Below are positions 7,874-14,449 of a stretch of 41,006 bases of DNA, piece after piece. Position 1 is the first letter of the stretch. Each line of letters begins with the position of its first letter. A model generated the notes under the pieces. It worked only from the letters and a program-made list of their open reading frames with translations, did no database searches and was not told the DNA's origin. The stretch is from Candidatus Brockarchaeota archaeon. GTDB taxonomy: Archaea > Thermoproteota > EX4484-205 > JAAOZP01. A program made the position numbers and the translations under genes. The stretch is from contig JAFNIT010000011.1 of NCBI GenBank assembly GCA_017601345.1, positions 1 through 41,006 of the forward strand. Reading direction: 5' to 3'.

Positions 7874-10477
7874 CTAGCCGAATACGCCATAATCCTCTGC
7901 AAAAGGAGTTGTAAGAACTCTCGTCTCACGTCTTCTCAAGACAAGTATGGAGACGGTGACGCCGAGCGCTATTGCAACACTGACAACTATAATAATTATG
8001 TAGACATTGCTTACCCGGAAGGTACTTTCCCCAACTCCCGTATTTCCATACGGGTCTTCAGCATTTATACTCACTCTATATTCTCCGGTTGAGGTTGTTA
8101 GCGGGAGGCCGTATTCTCCCACCCAAGCACCATCACTATACTTCAACACTACAGTAGCGGTCATGGAGTCCGAAGACAGTACTGCAGTAACGTTTCCCTC
8201 ATTCATAATCGAGCCATCTAAATACTTCACTATGCATTTTAACCGGATGGTATCAAACCCGATTTGATACTCGTCTCTCAAATCTATTATCCTCATGCTT
8301 AGAACAGCCTTAGTGACTTCTACAGTATTGTTGAGAAAACCAGAGTTTCCATAGTGGTCTTCTGCCGAAATCCTCAAAACATGTTCTCCAAGCGGAGCAT
8401 TCTTGGGGACAGTAAGATTCCCACGCCAGCTTCCTGCAAAGAATTTTAGAAGTACGCTAGATACAATGCCTTTTTCAAGATGGATTAGCGAAGCATTAAC
8501 TATTCCATTTTCCTCTTGAAGAATTTCATGAGAAGGATATTTCACTGTTATGCTTAAAGGTATGCTTTGAGTTCTAGAGAAAGAACGGTTGAATAATTCT
8601 AGTGGTTGAACGATTAACTCAGCTGGAACAATGAGTACACTTAATGAAAGGTCCCCGGTATTACCATAATCGTCAACAGCAATAATCTTCAACTCCCATC
8701 TTCCCGTATGCTCTGACATCGGGATTTTCCTAGAAATCACCCACTCACCCACGTCTGTTTTAGTAAATGAAAAAGGACCTGATTTCTTATTATCCTTAAT
8801 CATTTCAAGAGTAACTCTTCCAGACTCTACTGGAGCCCCGCCCTTGTATTTCACACTCACAGAGAGATTTAATCTAGTAGATCTCTCATAGCTTTCCTCA
8901 AGCTGGCTTATCAAATCGATTAATAGCCGGGCAGTCGTAACGGTTATTGTCTTATTCTTCGTACCAGAATTACCATAGGGGTCTGAAGCCTCTATAAGAA
9001 TTAAGTAGTCTCCATACTCATCAGAAGGTTTGAGTTCAATGGTTTTAGACCAGTATCCATCGTAATTATAGCTCATGTAAGTTGTTTTCTTCTCAACATT
9101 GTTATAGATGAAATAGAGCTTAATCAAACTGTTCAAGGGAAGGATAGAACCATCCCTATATTTTGCATACACTCTAACGTTTATCTGGTCGACCCTTTCG
9201 TAAGTATTAGCATCAGTAACAATGGTAATGTTCAGAACAGCCTTCACGACATTAATGCTTATGGAACCGGTGCTTCCGCTCATCCTCGAAAAATCGTAAG
9301 TCCCATCGTAGGTCAGAAGCACCTTTAAAGACCCGAGTGCAAGATCTACTGGCACAATTATGTTCTGGTCTATTTTTCCATTATCATCAGCCTTAAATTT
9401 CTGGCTTAGAAGCGTGCGTGTTTGATTTCTGACGTAGATCGTTACAAACGAGTTTGGCTCGAAACCTCCGGCCTTAATATTGACGGTAGATTTACGCTCC
9501 CATACTGATGGGGCATTCCAGACGCCGAAATGGTACTCAACTTTAAACCCGCTACCACTCACACGTATCGTATAAGTTCCCGGAGGAGGATTGCTTAAGC
9601 TAATCGAGTAGGAGAACCCATAGAACCCGCTTATCCTGCTATCGTTAACTTGTGATAGCGGTACAGAATCTCTTTTAGCTATTGAGCCATCTGGTCGAAT
9701 TATATCAACCTCCAGGTTTTGCGAAGGAAACTGGTCTCCAGATAAATTTACTTGAACATTGGCTGAGGAAGTGTACACGGGCTTATCTGTGAAAACTATC
9801 GGGGAGACGAGCATTGAAAACTCGTCGAAGCATACTTTAACATCTCCAGACGGATTAATAACTCCTATCTCGAGTAGGACTTGTACAAGCTTGTGCACAC
9901 TAATGCCTGTAGAAAAAGAGATTATTAAACTACCATTGCAGGATACTGCTAAATAATCCCTAGAGACATCTATGCTTATAGTAATGTTGCACCATTTCCC
10001 ATATTCTAGATTTGCACCCCTAGTTACGTCTCCTCCTTTAGAAACAATAATTTTACCATCTCTCCTGCCGAGTACTATTTTAAAATAATCTGTTGAATCA
10101 GCCAGTTTTAAACCGAGACTTGCAAAGCTAAAATTAACGTCATCGCTTATCTTCATCATAAAGCTCGTTTTGAACGAGCCTTTAACGTTCAGCTTCGTAC
10201 TTAGAGTTGCAGTGCCGCCGGAAGAGACAGAAATATTGACGCACCCGTTTCTAAAACCGCCAGAGATAATGCTTATCGTACTCCCTTGGGTAGAGAAGCT
10301 GCCTGAGGGAGAGATGGAGAAACCTGTATCGAAAGAAGCACGGTAGGCAGGAAGAAAGCATACGGTAGGTGCTGATTTCGTAGTAATCGGGACTTTTATA
10401 AAGATTATTAGGGAAAGCACTGTTAAAAGCGCTGTTAGCATCGTTCCGCGGCTGTGCAATTTAGATTCTTTAGTCAT
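7874..10477 (-). CDS. Large Ig-repeat cell-surface protein with C-terminal membrane anchor
   Basis: An 867-residue predicted secreted protein. A hydrophobic segment at 13-30 is the signal peptide. Residues about 37-220 resemble a LamG/concanavalin-like beta sandwich. Then come Ig-like beta domains of about 100 residues; the last four each end in a near-identical turn: SDPYGNSG, VDDYGNTG, EDHYGNSG and EDPYGNTG. A C-terminal helix (IIIIVVSVAIALGV) followed by LRRRETR anchors it with a short cytoplasmic tail. Many N-x-S/T sites suggest N-glycosylation. This architecture fits an S-layer-associated or adhesion protein. The gene upstream on the same strand encodes a smaller membrane protein, 53 bp away. 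Confidence 0.8.
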   Translation of the reverse strand: MTKESKLHSRGTMLTALLTVLSLIIFIKVPITTKSAPTVCFLPAYRASFDTGFSISPSGSFSTQGSTISIISGGFRNGCVNISVSSGGTATLSTKLNVKGSFKTSFMMKISDDVNFSFASLGLKLADSTDYFKIVLGRRDGKIIVSKGGDVTRGANLEYGKWCNITISIDVSRDYLAVSCNGSLIISFSTGISVHKLVQVLLEIGVINPSGDVKVCFDEFSMLVSPIVFTDKPVYTSSANVQVNLSGDQFPSQNLEVDIIRPDGSIAKRDSVPLSQVNDSRISGFYGFSYSISLSNPPPGTYTIRVSGSGFKVEYHFGVWNAPSVWERKSTVNIKAGGFEPNSFVTIYVRNQTRTLLSQKFKADDNGKIDQNIIVPVDLALGSLKVLLTYDGTYDFSRMSGSTGSISINVVKAVLNITIVTDANTYERVDQINVRVYAKYRDGSILPLNSLIKLYFIYNNVEKKTTYMSYNYDGYWSKTIELKPSDEYGDYLILIEASDPYGNSGTKNKTITVTTARLLIDLISQLEESYERSTRLNLSVSVKYKGGAPVESGRVTLEMIKDNKKSGPFSFTKTDVGEWVISRKIPMSEHTGRWELKIIAVDDYGNTGDLSLSVLIVPAELIVQPLELFNRSFSRTQSIPLSITVKYPSHEILQEENGIVNASLIHLEKGIVSSVLLKFFAGSWRGNLTVPKNAPLGEHVLRISAEDHYGNSGFLNNTVEVTKAVLSMRIIDLRDEYQIGFDTIRLKCIVKYLDGSIMNEGNVTAVLSSDSMTATVVLKYSDGAWVGEYGLPLTTSTGEYRVSINAEDPYGNTGVGESTFRVSNVYIIIIVVSVAIALGVTVSILVLRRRETRVLTTPFAEDYGVFG

Positions 10478-10530
10478 AATAAGTTTTTTAAAGGTTTTGG
10501 AAACACTAATAAAATAGTCTAAATCGGTAA

Positions 10531-11169
10531 TTATCTCATGTATTTAGCGAGCTTCTTCGTTCTTGAAAACAATTTCCCAATGCTCTTTAACCGCTTTCTC
10601 TTAATTTTCAACTCTCCTCTTAAAACCATGTCAGCGATTCTTCTGTAAGCCTCTGGGTTTCTAGAAGAAAGTAGGAGCAGAGACTCTTCATCGATTGCGG
10701 AGCCCCTTGGAGGACTCTTACCCTCTTCGATCATCTTAATAACATCTTCGCCATTAGCTTTAGGGGCGAGCGCCTCCAAAACAAGTAAAGCTAATCCTGT
10801 TGCAAAAACTGCGAGCAACTGTATAGATTTCAACCATTCGTCGAAGATGCTATCTGATTCTCTCATGCTTGTTGATTGCATTGGAAAATACCCTGGAATC
10901 CTCGCGTCGTAGACAATTATTAATGTTGAATCCTGCGTGCTGATGTTTAAGCATTCAGGTCTGAATCTTGTTGAAAAATTCATGGGAACCCTGTTATCTA
11001 AAACTGTTTCGACCAGAACCCTGTTAGACAGTAACCCAGTTATACGCATAGATACGAATGAGGAGTTAACGAATAATGCGTAGGGAGCTGCATAAGCCCT
11101 TTCCACTATTAAAAAACGGGTTAAAAGTATCAGAAGCACTGTGTAATAGGCTGAAGCGCGTTCCTTCAA
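10531..11169 (-). CDS. Signal-peptide membrane protein, putative partner of the Ig-repeat protein
   Basis: A 212-residue protein of unknown family. It has an N-terminal signal segment (about 9-27), an extracellular beta-rich part of roughly 85 residues with the N-x-S/T sites NSS, NFS and NIS, one transmembrane helix (LLAVFATGLALLVLEAL, about 117-133), and a cytoplasmic part ending in a strongly basic tail (KIKRKRLKSIGKLFSRTKK). The start shown is TTG; a GTG ten codons downstream (11139) also leaves an intact signal peptide. Short extracellular domain plus cytosolic segment suggests a tether or sensor associated with the surface protein encoded downstream. Function is not known. Confidence 0.6.
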   Translation of the reverse strand: MKERASAYYTVLLILLTRFLIVERAYAAPYALFVNSSFVSMRITGLLSNRVLVETVLDNRVPMNFSTRFRPECLNISTQDSTLIIVYDARIPGYFPMQSTSMRESDSIFDEWLKSIQLLAVFATGLALLVLEALAPKANGEDVIKMIEEGKSPPRGSAIDEESLLLLSSRNPEAYRRIADMVLRGELKIKRKRLKSIGKLFSRTKKLAKYMR

Positions 11170-11227
11170 CTCTATAAGGAAGAGTGTGAAAGTCCTAATA
11201 AGCCCCCATGCTTTTACTTAGGAGTAC

Positions 11228-11293
11228 TGGCATCAACCCGCCCATCTTATCCTCATCCATTGCTCAGATTTTTGAGGCGGTTTTCATCTGCCA
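11228..11293 (-). ncRNA. Candidate C/D box sRNA
   Basis: Minus-strand element of about 66 nt in the 163-bp gap between the Mut7-C gene and the membrane-protein gene. Read 5'-3' it has a terminal stem TGGC (11290-11293) with GCCA (11228-11231), a C-box core GATGA (11284-11288), D' CTGA (11064+200, i.e. 11264-11267), C' core GATGA (11253-11257) and a variant D box TTGA (11233-11236). The two guide stretches between boxes are both 16 nt. A CTTAAATA box (11316-11323) sits about 26 nt before the first stem base. The C boxes deviate in their first two bases and the D box is TTGA rather than CTGA. I could not assign an rRNA or tRNA target. Confidence 0.4.
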
Positions 11294-11315
11294 TTTTAAA
11301 ATAATATGATGTAGG

Positions 11316-11323
11316 TATTTAAG
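11316..11323 (-). promoter_or_regulatory. TATA box for the candidate sRNA
   Basis: CTTAAATA on the minus strand, immediately beyond the 3' end of the Mut7-C gene and about 26 nt upstream of the inferred sRNA start at 11293. It is too far (about 150 nt) from the next coding start at 11169 to serve it without a long leader. Confidence 0.4.
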
Positions 11324-11332
11324 TGTTAAATA

Positions 11333-11812
11333 TTAAACAGTTTTTCCAGCAGGTTCATTGTCAACCAGTCTTAAAATCTGGCGAGAAATATTCTTCCAAT
11401 GAGAACCCCTCCAGTATACTTTGCCACATGACTTACACTTCCAGAATGCGTTCACTCCCTTTGGGGTAAAGCCAAGTATGCTGCCAGCTTCTTCCAAGCC
11501 TATGGATTCAAGCTCGCCGTTGCAAACAGTGCATCTCGAAAAGTCTTCTCTAAAAGCAAGGTTAAACTTTTTTACAAGAGTTTCAAGCGCTTCCTTCTCG
11601 CTTAATCCCTTAATCACGAATACTTTCACACCCCGAGTTTCAGCGTATCTAGCGAGTTCAGCATCAGAAGTTATGAGGATCCGTCCCTCAGACGCAATGC
11701 GTATCGCTTCATCGTCATCCATGTTTCTAAGATAGAGAGTATCGTAGCCCATTATCCTAAGCCATCTGGCAATGTAGCCATGCATACTGTCAACAAGAAA
11801 TCTTAGATTCAA
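11333..11812 (-). CDS. Mut7-C family PIN-like RNase with zinc ribbon
   Basis: A 159-residue member of the Mut7-C (DUF82) family. The N-terminal PIN-like part shows RFLVDSMHGYIARWLRIMGYD with its leading aspartate, NMDDDEAIRIA and ILITSDAELARYA. The C-terminal part is a zinc ribbon with CTVC (near 114-117) and CKSCGKVYWRGSHW. Family members are predicted metal-dependent ribonucleases. Its ATG overlaps the stop of the CBS-domain gene by 4 bp (ATGA arrangement), so it is the distal gene of a three-gene minus-strand operon with both CBS genes. Confidence 0.88.
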   Translation of the reverse strand: MNLRFLVDSMHGYIARWLRIMGYDTLYLRNMDDDEAIRIASEGRILITSDAELARYAETRGVKVFVIKGLSEKEALETLVKKFNLAFREDFSRCTVCNGELESIGLEEAGSILGFTPKGVNAFWKCKSCGKVYWRGSHWKNISRQILRLVDNEPAGKTV

Positions 11813-12690
11813 ATCTCGACAGCCTTTAGGAAATCCATTTCAGTTATAAATCCCTCTAGAGAGCCCGATTTAACTACTAGCGCTGAGCCGTAGCTGCTCC
11901 TCTTAATAGTCTCCCAAGCTTCCGAAACACCTGTTTCAGGATCAAGTACAGGAATATCCTTAATCATGAAGTTCGCTACGCTCATAGACATGATTTCACC
12001 CAGCGTTTTACCAGCTTCCCTAAGTAGCGTCCTGCCTCCTAAAAACCCTGCTATAGACCTGGAAGAGAAAAGCCCCACCGGATGGGAGCCGTCTAAGCAG
12101 GGAAGCCTCCTGAAACCAGAACTAATCATTGTCTCAACGCCTTCTCTCAAAGGCCTATTAATGGAAATACATACAGGAGATTCAGACATGAAATCCTTAA
12201 CACTACCGCTTTTCAAGGAAAAGTTAAACTTTTCAAGCACATCTCTAACTGTTAAAACAGCTTTGAGCACATTATTATTATCAACAACCGCCAATCCATT
12301 AACCCCCTTCTGCCTCATTAGAATTATGGAATCTACAATACTAGCAGATTGCCTTACGCTAACAATATCCTTACGCATAATTTTAGAAATCTGTGTAGAT
12401 AGAATGCTTAAAACCGGTGTTTCAAAGCTCTCCTGCGATCTCCAGAACAGGTATCGAACAACCTCCATTGGAGTCACTACCCCTTCAAGCACATTGCTCG
12501 GCGTTGTTACGAAGATTCTCCTAAAGCCCCTTGCAACCATTGTTTCAAGAAGTCTAAGTAACGGAATAGTCTTAGTAACGTGTAAAGGAGGGGAGGAGGC
12601 GTAATTCAACACAGAATTCTTGGAAACACGGGTAGGAAGAGTCTTCCGGGGAAGCCCTCTCATATACCTTATTCCCTTATCCCTTTCCAA
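11809..12690 (-). CDS. Protein with four CBS domains
   Basis: A 293-residue cytosolic protein made of two CBS pairs with no catalytic domain. Recognisable CBS ends are IFVTTPSNVLEGVVTPMEVV, GLAVVDNNNVLKAVLTVRDV, RLPCLDGSHPVGLFSSRSI and ALVVKSGSLEGFITEMDFL. CBS pairs bind adenosine ligands such as AMP, ATP or SAM and regulate partner proteins. It lies between another CBS protein (3 bp upstream) and the Mut7-C RNase (4-bp overlap), suggesting an adenylate-sensing unit linked to RNA turnover; the link is inferred from operon structure only. Confidence 0.88.
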   Translation of the reverse strand: MERDKGIRYMRGLPRKTLPTRVSKNSVLNYASSPPLHVTKTIPLLRLLETMVARGFRRIFVTTPSNVLEGVVTPMEVVRYLFWRSQESFETPVLSILSTQISKIMRKDIVSVRQSASIVDSIILMRQKGVNGLAVVDNNNVLKAVLTVRDVLEKFNFSLKSGSVKDFMSESPVCISINRPLREGVETMISSGFRRLPCLDGSHPVGLFSSRSIAGFLGGRTLLREAGKTLGEIMSMSVANFMIKDIPVLDPETGVSEAWETIKRSSYGSALVVKSGSLEGFITEMDFLKAVEI

Positions 12691-12692
12691 GA

Positions 12693-13262
12693 CTAATCTT
12701 CCGAAGCGAGCCTAATATCTTCCATACAATCCTCGCACAGGAGCCTTCCCTCAACAACGTTAAGCGAGTCGGACCAGATACCACATTCTTCGCAGAAGCC
12801 CTCGTAAACCTCTTTCTTCACAACTCCTCTTAAACGTTCCCTTGAAGTCGCTTCGACCAGCTCGTACATTGCAGGTATGGCATATACAAGATCCCTCTCG
12901 GAAACTATTCCAACAAGCCTACCTTCTCTCTCCACGCCTAGTTTCTTAATCCTGCTTCTTCGCATCTTCTCTAGAGCATCGATTATGCTGCTGTCGCTAC
13001 TGATCTTCTTCAAGGGATTCGACATTATCTCCTTGACTTTAACTGATTTAGGATCCCTATCCTTCGCAACAACTTTTTCTATAACGTCCCTTTCAGTTAT
13101 TATGCCTATATCTCTACCTTCTTCATCCACGACTATCAGGGAGCTTATGTCGTGCTCAACCATTTTGACAACGGCTGTTTGAACACTCTCATCTGGGCTA
13201 ACAGTCAATATAGGGAAACTCATCACCTCCTCAACGGTTAGAGCCCTCCTACTCTGTTTCAA
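12693..13262 (-). CDS. CBS-pair protein with C-terminal zinc ribbon
   Basis: Two CBS domains (TVEEVMSFPILTVSPDES onward, and VKEIMSNPLKKISSDSS onward) followed by a four-cysteine ribbon CEECGIW...CEDC. I place the start at TTG 13262 (LKQSRRALTVEE): the upstream ATG at 13310 overlaps a CTTAAATA promoter box (13300-13307), whereas the TTG has a GGGGAG-like ribosome site just before it. With the other reading it would be 205 residues. It heads the minus-strand operon of CBS, CBS and Mut7-C genes. CBS plus ribbon proteins are common in archaea and likely couple nucleotide sensing to another macromolecule. Confidence 0.87.
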   Translation of the reverse strand: MKQSRRALTVEEVMSFPILTVSPDESVQTAVVKMVEHDISSLIVVDEEGRDIGIITERDVIEKVVAKDRDPKSVKVKEIMSNPLKKISSDSSIIDALEKMRRSRIKKLGVEREGRLVGIVSERDLVYAIPAMYELVEATSRERLRGVVKKEVYEGFCEECGIWSDSLNVVEGRLLCEDCMEDIRLASED

Positions 13263-13299
13263 CCCTCTCCCCTTTTTGAGTAGGATTAGGGGGACAAGG

Positions 13300-13307
13300 T
13301 ATTTAAG
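13300..13307 (-). promoter_or_regulatory. TATA box of the CBS-Mut7-C operon
   Basis: CTTAAATA on the minus strand. Its centre is about 41 nt before the TTG at 13262, giving a short leader with a purine-rich GGGGAG site. Because the ATG at 13308-13310 lies inside or beside this box, the box argues against that ATG as the start. Confidence 0.5.
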
Positions 13308-13361
13308 CATAATAGGGTTAGACTTATTTACAGGTATTTAGAGTAATTTTCATTTTGGAGA

Positions 13362-13673
13362 ATGGGCGGGACCAAAAAGCTTCGCCTAAGTCAGTTGGAG
13401 AAGAGGCAGGAAAGAGAGAAGCTTAAGAAAGAAGGGGGAGCGAAGCCTAAAAGCGAGAAGAAGACCGGAGAAGTTTTAAACGAAGCTGATGAGAAAGTTT
13501 TTGAGAAGCTTAAGGGATTAAAAGTTCTGACACCTTACGTGGTCTTCACTCAGACTGGGTTGAGGATGGGAGAGGCAAAGAGGCTTCTTAAACGCTTGGA
13601 GGAGAAAGGCCTTTTAAAACGGGTTAATGAAGAAAACAGGCTACTAATCTACACTCTTTCCAAAGCGGCTTAG
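13362..13673 (+). CDS. rps25e: Small ribosomal subunit protein eS25
   Basis: A 103-residue ribosomal protein. The N-terminus GGTKKLRLSQLEKRQEREK is the lysine-rich extension of archaeal S25e, followed by a winged-helix domain (EKLKGLKVLTPYVV, then LRMGEAKRLLKRLEEKGLL). eS25 occurs in eukaryotes and TACK-type archaea and not in bacteria, so it is a lineage marker here. A TTGGAGA purine stretch precedes the ATG. It overlaps the convergent cyclophilin-like gene by 4 bp. Confidence 0.93.
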   Translation: MGGTKKLRLSQLEKRQEREKLKKEGGAKPKSEKKTGEVLNEADEKVFEKLKGLKVLTPYVVFTQTGLRMGEAKRLLKRLEEKGLLKRVNEENRLLIYTLSKAA

Positions 13674-14044
13674 CCACGCATAACTGAAACAACATCCCCC
13701 TCTTTTAGAGACCTAAGTTTCTCTACAGGAGTTAGCAATCTTCCGATTAGAGCAGTTTTTAGAAAGCCGCATTCAGGAGAATCCGACGTAAAGAAAACCA
13801 ATCCCTGAAGATATGGGGAATACCCCACGTCTCCGGCAGAAGCCTCTGTAATCATTTTCTCAACCCCGATTCTTAATCCCATGTTCAAACATACATATTT
13901 TTCGCCAACGCTTACGACACCGATTTTAGGAAGCAAATTGCTTAAAGCTGAAAAGACCCTGGGAGAAAGCCCCCTCTTCACCGTAAACCTGCCTAAGACC
14001 TCGCTGCCTGAAACTATTTTAAGCTCCAACTCATCCGCCGACAT
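13670..14044 (-). CDS. Cyclophilin-like fold protein (DUF369-type)
   Basis: A 124-residue protein. The pattern of FTVKRGLSPRVFSALSNLLP followed by VGEKYVCLN, then AGDVGYSPYLQGLVFFTS and TPVEKLRSLKEGDVVSVM matches the small cyclophilin-like family typified by TM1367, where the core segment is usually GEVAYWPPG...FFG. These proteins have the cyclophilin beta barrel but are not shown to be prolyl isomerases. It converges with eS25. The assignment rests on motif recall, not on a search. Confidence 0.68.
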   Translation of the reverse strand: MSADELELKIVSGSEVLGRFTVKRGLSPRVFSALSNLLPKIGVVSVGEKYVCLNMGLRIGVEKMITEASAGDVGYSPYLQGLVFFTSDSPECGFLKTALIGRLLTPVEKLRSLKEGDVVSVMRG

Positions 14045-14099
14045 AAAAGTTTAACAGTATGTTAAAACGTAGATGTTAATAAGGCTTAGGTGGTTGGGA

Positions 14100-14321
14100 A
14101 TGGTATTCCTAATAGGGCCACCGGATGCGGGAGAGCGTTTGAAAAGATTGGAGAAGGAAAAAGAGAGACTGGAGAAAGAGTATGAAGAGTTGCAGAAGAA
14201 ATATGAGAGAGGAGACATGAGTAAAGAGGAGTATGAAAAGAGGAAGTACGAGATAGAGAGAGAGTTTGTAGAGGTTATGGATAGAATAGCGCAATACAAG
14301 GCATTTTCCAGCGGTTTTTAA
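14100..14321 (+). CDS. Small coiled-coil protein with SHOCT-like tail
   Basis: A 73-residue, highly charged, almost entirely helical protein. After a short hydrophobic start (VFLIGPPDAGERL) it is a continuous coiled coil (RLEKEKERLEKEYEELQKK) with a YERGDMSKEEYEKRKYEIE segment like the short SHOCT oligomerisation motif. I prefer ATG 14100 (GGTGG upstream) over ATG 14073, which would add a short extra peptide. It stands directly before the thermosome gene, 128 bp away. No specific function can be assigned. Confidence 0.6.
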   Translation: MVFLIGPPDAGERLKRLEKEKERLEKEYEELQKKYERGDMSKEEYEKRKYEIEREFVEVMDRIAQYKAFSSGF

Positions 14322-14360
14322 AAAGCTTAGAACCTTTAATATAGATCATAGGTTTTGGAG

Positions 14361-14393
14361 AAGCTTACTGGGAGAAAGCTCCCTTAGAAGCTT
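14361..14393. promoter_or_regulatory. Interrupted palindrome upstream of the thermosome gene
   Basis: AAGCTT, 3 nt, GGGAG, AAAG, CTCCC, 4 nt, AAGCTT: a 33-bp near-symmetric inverted repeat (arms 14361-14366 with 14388-14393 and 14370-14374 with 14379-14383). It lies about 30 bp upstream of the thermosome TATA box and 40 bp after the preceding gene. It could be an operator for a heat-responsive regulator or a transcript-end hairpin of the coiled-coil gene. Confidence 0.4.
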
Positions 14394-14419
14394 ATTTCAT
14401 GGAGCTTACATGTAGAAAT

Positions 14420-14429
14420 GCTTAAAAAC
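14420..14429 (+). promoter_or_regulatory. TATA box of the thermosome gene
   Basis: GCTTAAAAAC centred about 26 nt before ATG 14450, so transcription is expected to begin at or next to the start codon. A GGTAGGAG ribosome-site-like stretch (14442-14449) directly abuts the ATG. Confidence 0.5.
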
Positions 14430-14449
14430 AGGTCTCTCCGGGGTAGGAG

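Noticed and set aside
11966-12604. 212-residue plus-strand frame across the CBS gene
   Set aside because: Antisense shadow of a clear four-CBS gene; no promoter and no domain.
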